This document shows, piece after piece, positions 36,501 through 50,780 of a stretch of DNA of 64,000 bases (position 1 is the first letter of the stretch; each line of letters begins with the position of its first letter). The notes below the pieces were generated by a model. The model saw only the letters and a list, made by a program, of their open reading frames with translations, ran no database searches and was not told the origin of the DNA. A program made the translations under genes and the position numbers. Origin of the DNA: Apus apus. Lineage: Eukaryota > Chordata > Aves > Apodiformes > Apodidae. Where the stretch lies: contig NC_067312.1 in NCBI RefSeq assembly GCF_020740795.1, positions 46,338,405 to 46,402,404 of the forward strand, written 5' to 3'.

Positions 36501-39257
36501 TATGCCACTCTAGGCAGTGAACTGCCTTCTTTTAATGACTTGAGGAAAAGTCTTTGCTGGATGCCCATTTTTCAACTTCATATAAAACCCTTACAAGTAG
36601 AGCTAGGCTAACACCACACCTGAGCCGCCATTAAACAAAATGCAGTAAAAACCTCTTCTGCCAAGAGTCTTACTACTGTATCACTGTTCATTACCTGCCA
36701 AAATCTATCTGCAAACCCATATACATTCTGCAAGTTCTATGCCTTACATTCCAAACAGCATAGTCAAGTCTTCCTCACTTTCAAAATACGGAAGTGTTTT
36801 CTTCCCAAAACACTTCTAGCTGGCACATGGAGCAGACAAGCACTCATGGATTTGTGGAGGACCATCTGCCCCAGAGCCCATCCTCTACTACAACTTCAGT
36901 ATAACTCAAAAGATCTGAGATCTTATTTCTACCCTTTCTGTAAATAAAAGGCACCAAGAAAAGCCAAGGGAGCTGAGTTTCAGGAGTAGACTGAAGATAA
37001 GATAGACAAAGATAGCTCTGATAGCCAGTTGATCAAAAAATAAATTTGTGTAACTTTTCTTTTAAGGGCAGGTCTAAGGAGCAATCTAGGAAAGAAGAAA
37101 TGCAAGAACAGTAACATACTTCAAAGCCTGGAAAATACTACTCCTCACACTTAAATCTAGCCAACAGAAGCATAACATAACAGGAAAGGCTTTTTCAGCT
37201 GTGACTGATTATTGTGGCAGATGATTTTACAGGTATTGGGTAGGATTTCATTTTGGTTGAAGGGTCTGTGCTTCTCCCTGGACTAGCTTACAGCACATTT
37301 ATTTGGTCCTATTTCTATTTCCACTGACACTTGTGATTAAGTCAGGAATATCTTTGCAGATAATCTGGTTAAAAAATAACCCAGTTTTTCTCCAGCATAA
37401 CTGAACTGAATATTCAGCAACCACAAACGTGGAAATCCATTTCAGAACATGTCAGTTTTCCCATAGTGTTGTCCTGAGAGCGGAGTCCATCACCTGGTGT
37501 GCAGTAAGCCAATTCATACACAGAGTCGAGCTATTTGCTTTAATTTCCAGCTCTGCTCAGAAAAGAGAGCTACTCAACTTTCAGAACAACAATACATGAT
37601 GAACTAACTACCGAATGTCCCTTCTTGTTAGTTTTGTGAGGTTCAAGAAAACTGATATATATACAAAGCACATGGGAATATATCATGGGGACAGGAGTGT
37701 AGTCACAGGGTATGGACCATGTGTGACTTGAAGGTGTCATTAGCATGAGGGTTGGATCTGCACATTTCATATAACCTTACATGTTTTGCCTCAGTCCATG
37801 CAGTCACCCAGTGCAGCTAGTTAGTGGAACAACTCAAGGATCAAGCGGTACACAGCTGCTAGTAGATTACTTCAGCAGCAGCTAATGGGGCAACCATGAC
37901 AGAAAAGGAAGAAGTGGTCATAAAAGAGCAGTCACTTTTCAGAAACATAACAGGAGTTCAACAGGGTGAAAGGGAGGTACCTCCTACCACAAAAAAAAAA
38001 AAAAAAAAAAAAAAAAAAGGTTCCATGTGCTTGAAAATAAATGGTCAACACCCTTAAAATTTTTTTTAAATCAATACAGAAATAGTGTCAGGACCACTGG
38101 AAGATGTCTGTAAAGGTTGAACATCAACAGGGTCTATTTTTGTGATGACGATCAAATATGTTTATCAACTGCCTGCACAAAATTCTGAATTTGAAGTCAA
38201 ATGGGGGAGTTACAAAACATTCAAACTTCATCCTCTGTGCTGGCAGCCTTCTTACCAGGATCAGAGGAGCCATCAGTACTGATTTCATGGGGCTTATATT
38301 ATATTGAAGGAGGTTACTATTTCAAACCTATTTCTTTTACAGGACCATTGCTTTACATACTTACCTTAACACTGGCATGTAAGAGGGAGTTTTTACTGTC
38401 TGCATCAACAGTCTCTTTTGTCCATGTGGCTTTTCATTTTCAGAGGTGCTAAGCACTCATAACTCATCAAAGTGTGTTCTAGCTGCTGATCTCAAGGTCC
38501 CAAGAATATCTGCATGACTTGTGGCACAATTTGAAAAAAGAGCAGGTGCTAGGACCAAATAACAGCCAGACAGCCATTAGGCTCAGAAATTTCCACTTTC
38601 AGGTCTTCATCCTACTTCATCCTATTAGTCTGAAGCACTCAAATCAATGCACTTCGACTAGGAACTTCTAATACCTTCTCCCATGAGGCACCTCCCTGAC
38701 AAAAGTCAGAGACTGATTCCTCCCAAAGATGTTCTTTGAAGTGAGAATATATACAGCATTAATTCAAAACAAGAAGGCATCAGATATATAATCTAGCTTA
38801 CTAGGGCCAAGTTCTCTGTTCATTTTACAGCAGGGAGTTTCACAGAATAGATTGATATGGTCAACTTCTATGTATATATCTACAACATAGTGGCCAGAAA
38901 CTTTAAGCAGTTAGTCTGGATTGGAGAGAGGGTGGGAAAAAACCATTGCTTTGAATATGAAGCAGATCAGGAAACATCTTATTTTCTGAGTGGTGAAGCC
39001 CAGTGGGTGTTACGTTATTCTGATCAGAAGTGACAGTCACATGAACACTGACAAGAATAGTCTTCTCTTCAAGACAATTTTTAAATTCATCTGGAATGTG
39101 ATAATTATATTGCTCCCTGCTGCTTACTTATCTTGTTTCAGACATAAATAATCTTCCTTTACTTGGAAGTATCCAGTTTAGCTGTTTCATTTAATGAAGT
39201 TATTAATTCTTCTGCAAACCTAGGAGAAGATGTTTTTTCTTATTCTTTGTTGTCACG
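33566..39257. other. intergenic DNA, no supported gene
   Basis: Mostly AT-rich unique sequence. It holds a short (TG)n at about 34608-34621 and a 28-A run at 37991-38018. The open frames at 35581-35897 on both strands have no known motif. No CR1 or LTR was seen. Confidence 0.45.
37991..38018. repeat. poly-A tract (A28)
   Basis: An uninterrupted run of 28 A. Sequence upstream shows no recognised processed transcript, so it is listed as a homopolymer only. Confidence 0.9.
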
Positions 39258-39259
39258 TG

Positions 39260-40223
39260 GAATCCTAGAATAATAGAATACTTTGGGTTGGAAGGGACAT
39301 TTAAAAGTAATCTAGCCCAAGACCCCATGTGAGCAGGAGCATCTTCAGTTAGATTAGGTAGCTCAGAGCTCTGTCCAATCTGACCCTGGAGGGGAGGGGG
39401 CAACTACCACCCCTCTGGACAACCTGTTCCGGTGTTTCACCACCCTCATTGTAAAAAAATTCATCCATATATCTAGTCTAAATCTACCCTCTCTTCATTT
39501 AAAACTGTTATCCCTTGTCCTATAACTACAGGCCCTGTCCCCTTTCTTGTAGGCCTCCTTCAGGTACTGGAAGGCTGCAAAAAGGTCTCCCTGGAACCTT
39601 CTCTTCTCCAGGCTACACAACCCCCAACTCAGCAACACAGCCTGTCCTCATAGGAGAGCTGTTCCAGCCCTCTGATATTTTTTGTGGCCCTCCTCTGGAC
39701 TTGCTCCAACAGGTCCATGTCTTTCTGTGCTGAGGACTCCAGAGCTGGATGTGGTACTACAGATGGGGTGTCATCAGAGCAGAGTAGAGGGGCAGAATCA
39801 CCTTCCTTGAACTGTGTTGGCCACACTTCCATTTTTACAGCCAAGGATACAGTTGGCTTTCTGAGCTGTGAGTGCATATTGCCAGCTCCTGTCCAGTTTT
39901 TCACCCACCAAAATCTTTCTCCACAGGGCTGCTCCCAATCCCTTCATTCCCCAACCTGTCCTGTTACCCAGGATTTCTCCAACCCAGGTACAGAATCTTG
40001 CACTTGGCCTTGTTGATCTTCATGAGGTTCACGTAGGCCCATTTCTTGAGCTTGTTCAGGTCCCTCTGAATGGCCTTCCACCCCTGAAGCATGTCAACTG
40101 CACCACTCAGGTTGGTGTCATCTGCGGTCTTGCTGAGAGTTTACTTGATCCCACTCTCTGTATGTATTTGATGAAGTTAATGAACAGTGCCTGTCCTATA
40201 TGGTCCCCTGAGAGACACCACTT
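39260..40223 (-). mobile_element. CR1 3' third (minus)
   Basis: The 3' end lies at the left, with an ATTCTATTATTCT tail at about 39260-39285. Reading leftward on the minus strand, it runs from the end of the reverse-transcriptase domain (GVPQGS region, decayed) through the ORF2 C-terminus, including LEQVQRRATKNIRGLEQLSYE. Multiple stops and shifts show it is dead. It meets a plus-strand CR1 within about 20 bp at its right edge. Confidence 0.85.
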
Positions 40224-40244
40224 GTCACTGACCAGATTACAGAG

Positions 40245-40722
40245 AGATTTTAAACAGAGAACAAATCATAAGAGGAGTGGCTGAGGGAAATGGGGTTGTA
40301 TAGTCTGAAGAAAAGGAAGCTGAGGAGAGATGTCATCACCCTCTACAACTTCCTGAAGGGAGTTTGTAGTGAGACAGATGTTGGCCTCTTCTTCCACATA
40401 AATAATTATAGGACCAAAGGAAATGGCCTGAAATTGGAGTAGAGGAGGTTTAAATTGAATATCAGGAAGAATTTCTATACTGCAAGAGTGGTCAGGCACT
40501 GGAACAGTTTGCCTAGGGAGATGGTTGGAGTCACCATCACTGGAGGTATTAAAAAAACATGTAGATTTGGTACTTCAGGACATGCTCTGGTGGCCAAGGT
40601 TGTGTGTGGGTTTTTTGTTTGGGGTTTTTTGGTTTTGTTTTGTTTTTTTGTGTTGATGGTTGGTCTTGGTGATCTTAGAGGTCCTTTACAACCATGACAG
40701 TTCTGTGATTCTGTGATTCTGT
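40245..40722 (+). mobile_element. CR1 3'-end fragment (plus) with T/G-rich insertion
   Basis: This covers the end of ORF2 (for example RKNFYTARVVRHWNSLPREM) and the 3' region to the ATTCTGTG octamer tail at about 40700-40722. A T/G-rich low-complexity stretch of about 50 bp near 40605-40660 interrupts the 3' region. It is in head-to-head orientation with the preceding minus-strand CR1. Confidence 0.85.
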
Positions 40723-43700
40723 AAATGCCTGCTCAGCTAAGTTTATTTCCTGGATAGTCCAACTCCAGAACAGCTTTAGCGTGGGTCAAACTTACACTGA
40801 GGAACTTTTGCCTTCAAGTTAAAGACATTGGATAAAACATTTTGGGAAGGTTCTTTTGGTACTTGCTAGGGATATAATAACTATTTACATGAATTTGATT
40901 GATACACTTGACACATTAAGTATTTTAAAATTTGTCATCAGTCTGTGAACTCCTGCTGTTCAGAAAAATATGATTAACCAGTGCAACATATTCCCCTTTT
41001 TATTCCATTTGAAGTCGCTGTGGTCCATTTCAACAATTATGGACACAAGTTTCAACCTTTGGTATATTAGACATTGAAATCCAAACTTAAGAAGTGGTCT
41101 AAGTGGTCTCATTGACCATAGCACTCCCACTCAAAACTATTTATGATATATAGTAATTTGCATTAGCTATATGCATTAATGAAAAGAAAAAATCATAGAA
41201 GAATAGTTCTGTTTGCTTTCATCCCTCCTTCAATTTGAGCTGCTCCACAGGTGACAAATCTGTCAACTAACTACGTTATCAGGTCTTGCAATTCAGTGTA
41301 GTGCTGAGGATACCAATATCTGCTACTATGCAATGGCTTGTGCCACTCCTTGGTCTCTTGTAAAAAGGTGATCTTAATCTGCCATTACTTCAATTTTACT
41401 TAACACATACCTGGTACCTTTGTAATCTTGCTAAAAATCTTTGCTCAATGGAGATTGTTTTAGTCAGAAGGTTTTACAATGGCTGCTTCTAACAGCTAAT
41501 GGTCAATTTGGGTTTCAGTGTTTACAAGAAACATGTTGGTGAAAACCTTTCACATCCTACATTACTTTTCAATACTGAATTGAGTGTATGAGTGAAAATC
41601 AGATTTCTTTCCAGCAAAGAATATAAGAGGCAGAATGGGCCCTCAGATCTCACATTCATGTTCTCCTAAGGCTCAGGCCAGCCTGAATAAAGTCTGGGCT
41701 CTCTTTCTAATGCAGATACAATCTTAACAGGAGCCAAGAAGTAGCACAACATAGTCTGCTTCTCATTTCACTTAACTGGCCATCATAAAGCACATCTGCA
41801 GGGCAGAAAAAGGTGCCCTGAGATGTAATGCAGCCACATCCTTTCCCTCTGATACACTGGTAGAAAATTGTTCTCTATATTAGGTTGAATTTTAGTTGAG
41901 TTAAAATTGAGTTTCAGCTAGGGTACAGCCACACCACCCCGAAAGTATTTACACAGTGACTACAATGGCAGATTTATTTATGGCCATGTATTTTACTTTT
42001 AAAAGTAAATAAGGGTGCATAGGGACCTTAGTCATCCTTCTTCTTATTTGACCTTCCTCTCAAGTAAAATTATTCGAACTCATCCAAAGCTGATTTTGTG
42101 GAGGACTTGAGTTTCTATAAATAAAAAGAGTGAAGTGGTATTTGCCTCTGTCACAGACATTGAAGGCTCAGACACTTAAGTTCTGGCAATTATTAGAAGA
42201 AGAGGAAAAGCCATGCAGTTAGTATGCTGCCTTAACATTCTAGTTCCTTGTCACCAAAGTGTCTGCCATGATCCCATGGAAATTAATACCAACACCAAAG
42301 TCTCTGTGGAACGTCATTCAATTCCTAGTAGCAAGTCTGAAGTCTCCAACACCTCCAATTCTTCCTCTTTAATTTTATCTAAATTAAATACCTGCAATGT
42401 GGCTATACAGGAAGTATAATACTATAAAAATACACAGACGACTGTATTATCCCACTGAGATACTGTTCTGTCTCCGTGGTTTGTAAGAGGTTAGAACAGC
42501 TCCCACCCCAGATTGATGAGCATGTGCACTGGAACACACTCAGCATCAGCTGATGTTGACAGAGAATCAAAACTCTCTTTCTAAGTGCCCAGAGCAACAC
42601 AGTTCCTAACTCACATGCACATAGTAAGATGGAAAAACACCCAGGTCTATTCGCAGACAAATTCAACACAGGTCCCAGTAGAAGTTCATTTGATGTGAAC
42701 TTTAAGGTAGTTTCAAACACATGAGAGCAGGTGACACCAGCAGCCTTTTCCTTCCTTTGTAGCAGAATTACCCCCTGCAGTGCAAGGAGCCAGGCTAATT
42801 ACAATTCTATGGGAAAGCATCTGCCTCTTGCAGCTCCAGTGAGTAAATTGCCTTGCAGCTTCGTGCAATTTAAAATGCTTGAAAACTTTGCATTCCCGGA
42901 AAAATAAAATAACGTAAAAGCTCTAGGAGGGCAACTAACAAAAAGAATTACCAAAAGGTACTAGTGGATCTTTCATACCTGATTTTTCTGGTCTATTTCA
43001 CAAAGACTATTGCAATAAACACTAAACCACCTCTTAAATGTTGTCATGCAAGTGGTGTCAACAAGAAGTTTCATTCAACAAATAAAACATGGCAGCTCTA
43101 TAATCTTCTGCTTTACTGATATTGAGATTGTTCTATAAGAGTATTATAAATAAAAAAATTCTGTGTCATAAGCATGGGTGACATGATGTATGCACCATCC
43201 AGAACGTGCTCAGAGGAAAAATCCAGTGTAGATAAACTTCTGGATAACAAGATAACCTGTGTGTAAAGTACACAGTTCCTATTCCAGTTCCTACTTAATC
43301 TTGATTTTTTTAATGTTATATAAACAAGTCCCTGCTGCTTTCTCACTGCCCAGTTCAAGGTTAAGCCCAGGAGAGTAAAATAGTTTTGAAAACCTCAGTA
43401 AGATTAATTGATTAATTACAGTTATCCAGTAATGAGAGTTTTTCCCATATACTTCAATACAGCACTCAATGTCATATCCAGCAAGCAGGGTTAGAAATTT
43501 CTGAGCAGACTTGTCTTCTCCATATGCACTTCCAGAGTTGACAAGGCAGTGTAACAGGGTTGAAAGCAATGCCTGTGCTGCAGTGAAACAGGAAAACTGT
43601 GGCTCTCCACACAGATCTACGGCATCAAATGCAGAACAGTGCATCCTGCCTTCTGTCTCACTCTAATAGTACCCAGTCTGATTGTTTTCAAGGACAGATT

Positions 43701-46700
43701 TTAAAAACCTCACACTGTAAATATTTACAGAAGCATCAAAACTGTTTAACAACCAACTTTCATGGGAAGATAGACACCTAAACTGAGCAGGCCCTTACAT
43801 ACCATGTGAGTCTTCTGCTTCATTCTAGAATTTGTGAAGCCTGGGGAGGGCTGCTAAAACTGTTGTGACCTGTGCTGCTCGTAGACCAATGAGAACGAAG
43901 TTCATTAGTGAGAGAAATCTCTCCTCACAACTTTCTGACTGCCACAGCATCAAACAAAAGTGAGAAGGATGTGAATACCAGATTACTTAATTAGCAACTT
44001 CTTGTAGCTTTTGTATGTCTTCTCCTTTCAGGTCCTCCTCTTTAGCATCGGTTCTAAGAACACACACAGAGTGAAGGAGCCAGACTGGCAAAACACAGGC
44101 AAAACTTACCAGCATTGCTTGTGTAGGAGTAAGACCTGATTCCTACTTTTATTTCCAACTCTGCCACACAAGAGCAATGCTGCACAGTCAGAACACAGAG
44201 TCCAAATTTGATTACTGCAGGTAAGTAACACATCAGACTCTCCAAAGTTTTGCACTTTGTCTGTCACTTCACAGATTCTTCTGTGGTCTCTGCTAAGGAC
44301 ATTGGGCAGGTGTTTACAAGAACTCTTGCAAACTAAAGATGAGTGCTGTCATACATATTGGTTATGGTAAGAAGCTCTGAGATTTGCTTATGAAGTAAAC
44401 AAAGGCTGAAGTACACAAGGAGCCTAAATAATTTTCACTACATAAAAACTTACTTGACCTCTGCCCTACTTTTGAGGTTGAACATATCTTCCCAGTCACC
44501 TGTCACCTGAATGTTTCTTCAGATAAGGGTATCCCAGCAGAGTACTAGTTCTGTCCAGGATTTCTGAATGCTGGGTATCCATTTATCTTGTGTGAGACTC
44601 CACTGTGAATGCACAGATGAGTTATGCATTTTAAATATGGTTAGTGTGTAATATTCAAGATGCCTCTACTCTACTGCAAATGATCAGAATATGTGCAATG
44701 CCTACCTCATTTTGTGCTTTACACAGGGCCTCTAATCTGTACAAATGCAATGGATCTGGACCGTATCAGACTAGAAATACATGTTCTGGTCTGGTAAATC
44801 CTGGATGCTGAAGTCCCCTGCTGAACTGAAATGTTGGGAAATGTTTAGGACACCAAAAACAAACCACTCTGATTTACTGTAAATTTAGCTAGATGTATTT
44901 ATGGAGAATAGAAAGTTACTCACTGTCTGAGAAAAATGGCAAGAAAGCAGTTACATTGCTCTGCAGCACCGTGGTAGCTAGCACCACTGCTGTATCAAGA
45001 CTGGGCGTCTACCTGTCTTTATAATACGGTGTTATTTTCATAGTCAGCCAGCAGATTGTACTTGCTTTCAATTTCCAAAGCAGTCAGATTTCTATCTGGT
45101 TTTCCAAAAACAAAGCAATCAACTTTACCTGATTTTATTTTTTTTTTCCCCTGATGCCATGCATGTATCTAGCATCAAAACCTCTGAGACCATATTATCT
45201 TTTTTATGATCATATGCACAAAGGGACAACTTGATTTCTGTAGTTTCATAAAATATAAAGTGGGAAAACACACTGAAGAAAGTCAATATCTTCATGTTTT
45301 AAGGAGCTAAACAAACTGTTTGGAAAGAGCTGAAATGAGAAATGCTGCAGCTGCTAGGTTTTGTGTAAGATTTTCTGCTTTAAAGCTGACTGCAGAAAAA
45401 ATAAGGGCATAATTACAGAAACCATCCATCTAATGGCTGCTGCATTTACAACAAAGGAAGGTTAAAATAATCAGCAATTCTATAAATACTATTTAAGCCA
45501 GCAGTCACGTATGGTATGTTAGCAATGTAGATGGATTTAATGAAAACAGAGATCAGTGCATAAATCTGTCATCAATCAAACCTACAAAATATTAGGATAA
45601 GAAAAAGAAATGTAATTATATAAGTGCTCATCTCTAATAGACTTGTAACAACTCCAAAATGGTAAAACAGGTGCTGGTTTAATGCATTTTGTCAGATGGT
45701 GTTAACTAAACAGACACTTCCTATGACAATTGCCTTGAAGAGAACAGATTGTGTGAGAGGTAATAATAAAGCACACATCCTTAGATTAACAGCTCCAAAG
45801 TACTGCATACTTCTGTAAGTCACCCTGTAATGCAAAACCACGTATGATTTGTCACACCATTTCAGCCACCATCACAGCTAAGATGGTAGTCTGTAGCTTT
45901 TCAAGCTTCACAGAAGGAATATTAAAATGGATAATACTAGCACGCATTTTAAAGAACATTCTCAGCACTTGCCAAGTCACACTCTCTGAGGTATCTGCCA
46001 GCGTGGGAAGATTGCATGCTCTCAACAGGGCCTGTGTTTCATGGTCATCTCAGGCAGGGGGCTGCAAAGTTCATTAAATGATCTTATCTCTCTGTTGGTT
46101 CTGTTCAAAATAGCCTTGATATGATGAAGGACTTATGTTACCCCCACTTCAAATAAAAAGTACCAAGGGATGCATTTCATTACTGCCCTGTGACACTGGA
46201 GAAACCAGTGCAGTGGTTATATTCCTCATTTGTTGGTGTCACAGAGGATTTATTTGCAGGAGTCCTTCTCCAAAGGTATGTAAGTATTTGGGTTTTGTAG
46301 CAAGTTTTTAATAACAATGTTAACAATAAAGGTATTTATTCTCTAGCTTTAGTTCTCACAGAAGTATACTCTAAGAAAGATGAGAAGAAAAGGTCAGGGA
46401 AGACTGCGCAGCTTAGCAGCATTCTAAGGAAGCTGAGTAGCATTGATACAGAAAAAAAAATTATGGGCAATTTCTATGCCACAACCCTGGATAAAACACC
46501 AGATGTGGTTGTGCATTCTCAAATGATGGGCTAAACGGTAGCCAAAGTTACAGACACACTGCTCTCACAAAGGCTTTTTAACAGTGATCTGCTGCTGAGA
46601 GGCTTTTTAATTTCTTGAAAGACACCCTTACATGAATCAGAATCCATTTCTCCTGCATGTTTTGTCAGAACTGGATGATCTAAGAAAGTGAGCACTGGGC

Positions 46701-49700
46701 AGGATTTACCTTCTTTGATCCTAGACCATCAAGTCCTCCTGTACTCTAAAATCAAAACAAAACAAAACATTGTTCAATATCTTTGGCTGATAAATATCCA
46801 TTTGTGTTATATACTTGATCCTGTGAATTCAGCAGTTCATAAGATCAAGCTTCAAATGTATCTGGCAGTGGGGAAAAATCCAATAATCAGAAACAATGTT
46901 TGATCACACAAGCAAACTACAGCTGCTTTAACTACACCTTAGATGCTGAAAATACAAGCAAGTAAGAGTTGTAATAATCTATGGAAATCTCAGGAAAGGG
47001 TTTTTGATATTCTGTATTGCATGAAGCTTATGAAAGTCTGTTTGCCTGATGCTCACCTCTGGGACTGCCACCATAGTCCTGTTTGCTGGCAGCCAGATAT
47101 GTGGGAACACAGGTGGGCCACCACAGAGAGCCTGGTGCAAGAATCAGAAGAAGTTGGAGAGCAGAGGGGCCCTAAAAAGATGCTCCAGGCAAAGTCTGGT
47201 GAGGTCAGCATGAGCAGTTCGGAAGAAGTGCAGCTCCAGCAAGAAGTGGGGAGAGATTTTCCAGAGGGAAGAGAAGAGCTGGAGAAATCAGCCAGTAAGA
47301 TGCTTGAAAGCAGAGATTTGAGTCAGTCAGATTAGGCTGGAGGGATGGCATGGAAGATGAAGACAGCAGGAGGAGAAGCTCAGCAGACACAAAGGTAGAG
47401 AAGAGAAAAACAAAGGGGCCTCTCATGGAAGCCCTTGGCTATTGACTAAGGAAGAAGTGTCAGTGAGATCTGTGGAGTGGAAGAGAGCAAGTAGCTAAAT
47501 AAATAAATAAATGGACACAGGAGCAGAATTAGGATAGTAACAAATAAGTGGATGATTTGGAAGGAAAAAATCTCATAATTCCTCAGGTATTTTGCTCAAA
47601 GGTTCCAAGAAATGTAACCCTCAAGTGGAGGAGTGCTAAGCCATCTGGTACAGAAAAGCAGGACAGAGAATCAGTTCCCTCCAGTTCAATAATTCTGACA
47701 CTCAGGTGTCTGATATCAAGGGAAGAGTGAAATCGGAAAAAAAGAACTGAGGCCCAACAAATGAGGAGAACAAAAGAGAACACTTACAGTGCATGGCGTT
47801 CAAAGGCACTAGTACTGCCACTGTAAAGATATGAGATGCAAAAAAGCATAGCTGCCATGAACATTGCCTTAATAAATTTCTTTGTCATAAAGGTATCATA
47901 TGAGAAAAGGTCCAAATTTTGTAACAGTCCAAAGTGTTTTAAGAACAGCTATTCTCCAGATCAGAGACCTAGATACATACCCATTAGTTCTTCACAGAAA
48001 ATCAACAATGGACTGAGGAAATTAGGAGCTAGGAGAATGGTTGCACAGAGACTGCTGCATAGCGTCTGAGTGCAAACATTTTAACTTGTATGTTAATATT
48101 GCATAACTGGTATGTTAGAATTTATTTGCTAGATGCACATCTGTAATTCATGCACACGGATAACTCCTACTAGTATTGCTCATTGACATGTCAGTATGGT
48201 TGTCATTTTCATAGACAGAAAATTGTCATTGCAAAAAGTCCAATTAATTTGATTGGAGTTTGTACCCAAAAACCAACCTCTTGACTGAACATACATCCCT
48301 GTAAGAGCATGTACTTTATATTCTACCAATTTAGGAAATAATGTTGGCAGAATAAATCACTTGTCTAGAATTTTTTTATTGCAAACTCCAGACAACACTC
48401 TTTACAAAAGAAATGCATAGGTTTACAGTCTGTAATGCCAAAGTACAAATGGAAAGAGAAGACGACAGTATACATGCAAAGCCATGCATCTTTGCTGATG
48501 AGATATAGTAATGAATTTTTGAAAGAGATGAGCACTGTGATAGGGACCTGAAAGATCAGGAAAACTTTAGCCTTCCTTCATCTCCAGTCCAGTGCTTCAG
48601 TACAGGTCCAAGAGGTGCAGCTCTGTAACCAGGCACCAGAGAGGCAGTTAGAGAGTGCTGTGAGAAGCCTTTTCCCATGTCACTCATAAGTGGCACTGAG
48701 GGTCAGGTTGTTCATCAGATAGGGAGCATTATGTGTACTGCCAAAACCAGAAGGGTACAGGGGATGAGGTGCTTTCTTCTGACCCAAGAGAGTTTTAACC
48801 AGATCCTGAAGACCTAGACTTTAAAGTGGTATGATTCCCCAGGCAGGATCTTAAAGAAAAACTCAAATTTAGATGTGAATTTCTGCCAGCTGCAGAAGCA
48901 GAAGATGAGCAACGCATCAAAGATCCAAAAAAGGGAGGGAAATAATGACCACAATTTCTAGTACATTACAAGGTAGATTTATAAAATACCGTAGTATTTC
49001 TAGAAAGATGCATAACACCCTGAAAACTGACCAATTATGCTATGTAAGAAGTACAAGAAGGGGAAAAATAGCTTTCCTGACTAATGTAGATGCTTTGTAT
49101 ACTTTTAAAAACATTTACAATAACAATTTGTATTCTACTACAGGGAAAAAGCAAACAAACAAACAAACAAAAACCTCACCAGTTTTCTTTACATACCATT
49201 TTCTAGCTAAGAAACTTATTAAAATTCTTGCATTGATATATACATGGATAGTTATAGAATACATGTATTTTATGAAAACACATACTTATATTAGGAGAAC
49301 TTATGCCCTAGCACAGCTGGAGGTGTTCAGCTGTACTTGCAATTCACATTACAGACTGAAGCCAAAACTTACACATCCCAATATAATTTGCTCAGAACTT
49401 CCAAAAACATTCAGTAAATTTCTTCTACAAAAGTCATGCTCAAATACTGTGCTTCTATAATTTGGAAGCCATGAATTTCTATATGGAGTTTTTACAGGAA
49501 AACATAGGGGAGTCACACAGAAATCCCAGGCAAAAAAGGATCTCTTAAAAAGGGCTACTTTTGTTCTCTGTATATAGAGCTTTCATAATGTGTCTCAGTT
49601 TTTCACAAAGCAGCCAAACATCCAAACGAAATTATATTATCAGTTACCAGTTTTGTTTTTCTTACAATGCCTGGCAGGGGAATGGCAGCAGTTTATCCAA

Positions 49701-50780
49701 GCTTTTACAAGCTAGCCTTGAGGGGTTTGTTTACAAGCTCTTTATGGCTCTGATTAAAATAAATTACAATTAATTGCTGTTAATTCGAACAACACATGAG
49801 AGAGTCATAAATACTTGTTAAAAAAATTAAATGTTCTTGAAAATATTATAATGACATATTCATGCAAAACCACACAGTAATTTGGATGATGGCATAGATA
49901 CATTCATTCTATAATGAAGTCTTACAAATAATAATTTTCTGGATGTAATGTTGGATATGGGGGCTTGACTGTTAAATCCATGCAGTCATCCTGAGACAGC
50001 CATTCTGTTCCTAGGATAAGATTCCCTCCAAAATTTATTTTTAAGATGACATTAAATGAAAGGGAAGTACAGAATGCACACAAATATCTAAATATATTCA
50101 GTGAATTTGGTCAGTTTTGAAAATTGCACAAGAGGAAGAAATATTTAATAAATAAAGTGGCTTTTGCAAATCAGTATCTTATACAATTGTGTATGTACAC
50201 ATAAATTTTCTCCATTCCAAATCAAAGATAAAATAAGTGTTATAATGTTTAACTGCAAATCATCACAACTCTTTTTCTTTGTTGTTTTATAATGTTAATC
50301 TACAATAGTTACTTTATCATTTTATAGACATTAAAACGGTGCAGAAAATCTCAATAGATCTGGCAATTTTCATGTTTTCTTTTTATTTATTAGTACAGTA
50401 AAAGTTATGTTAATCATTAAGCTAGAGAATACAACATAAATGTCCTGAATTGTAAGCTTAAAGGTCACAGGAGTTGAGTTATACTTGAGGTGAATATTTA
50501 AGAATTCAAATCACTGCAAGCACCATACCCTCAAGTGTCAGAGCAGAGCTAGGAACAAAAACCTTAAATAGTGTCTCACATCCACTGCTAACCTGATCCT
50601 ACAAGGAAAAAACAAACAAACAAAGACAAATAACAAAACAAACAAACAAACAAATGAACAAACCACCCGTGTGCCCCTAACACTGTGAAAATCCAAAACA
50701 GCAGGAGTGTGCTTGAGCCATTAAAACAGATGAGGAACCAAAATAACTTGTCACTTGGCTGTTTTATATTTCTTCTTTAG
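40723..50780. other. long gene-poor intergenic stretch
   Basis: About 10 kb with no supported gene or mobile element. The open frames at 46943-47335 (plus, 130 codons, Glu/Ser-rich) and 48945-49460 (plus, 171 codons, containing an AAAC repeat) lack recognised motifs and are probably chance. Small (AAAT)n at about 47497-47511 and (AAAC)n at 49152-49173 and 50606-50663 were seen. Confidence 0.45.
50606..50663. repeat. (AAAC)n low-complexity tract
   Basis: An imperfect AAAC array of about 58 bp, with GAC and TAAC interruptions, lies about 120 bp before the candidate exon at 50781. Confidence 0.85.

Noticed and set aside
37861-38018. A28 run as the tail of a processed pseudogene
   Set aside because: No recognisable coding sequence lies upstream and no target-site duplication is visible.
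46943-47335. 130-codon Glu/Ser-rich open frame
   Set aside because: No recognisable family, no splice context and no neighbouring exon; purine-rich sequence explains the Glu-rich composition.
48945-49460. 171-codon plus-strand open frame
   Set aside because: It lies in AT-rich sequence, includes an AAAC simple repeat, has no known motif and low-complexity composition, and shows no exon structure.
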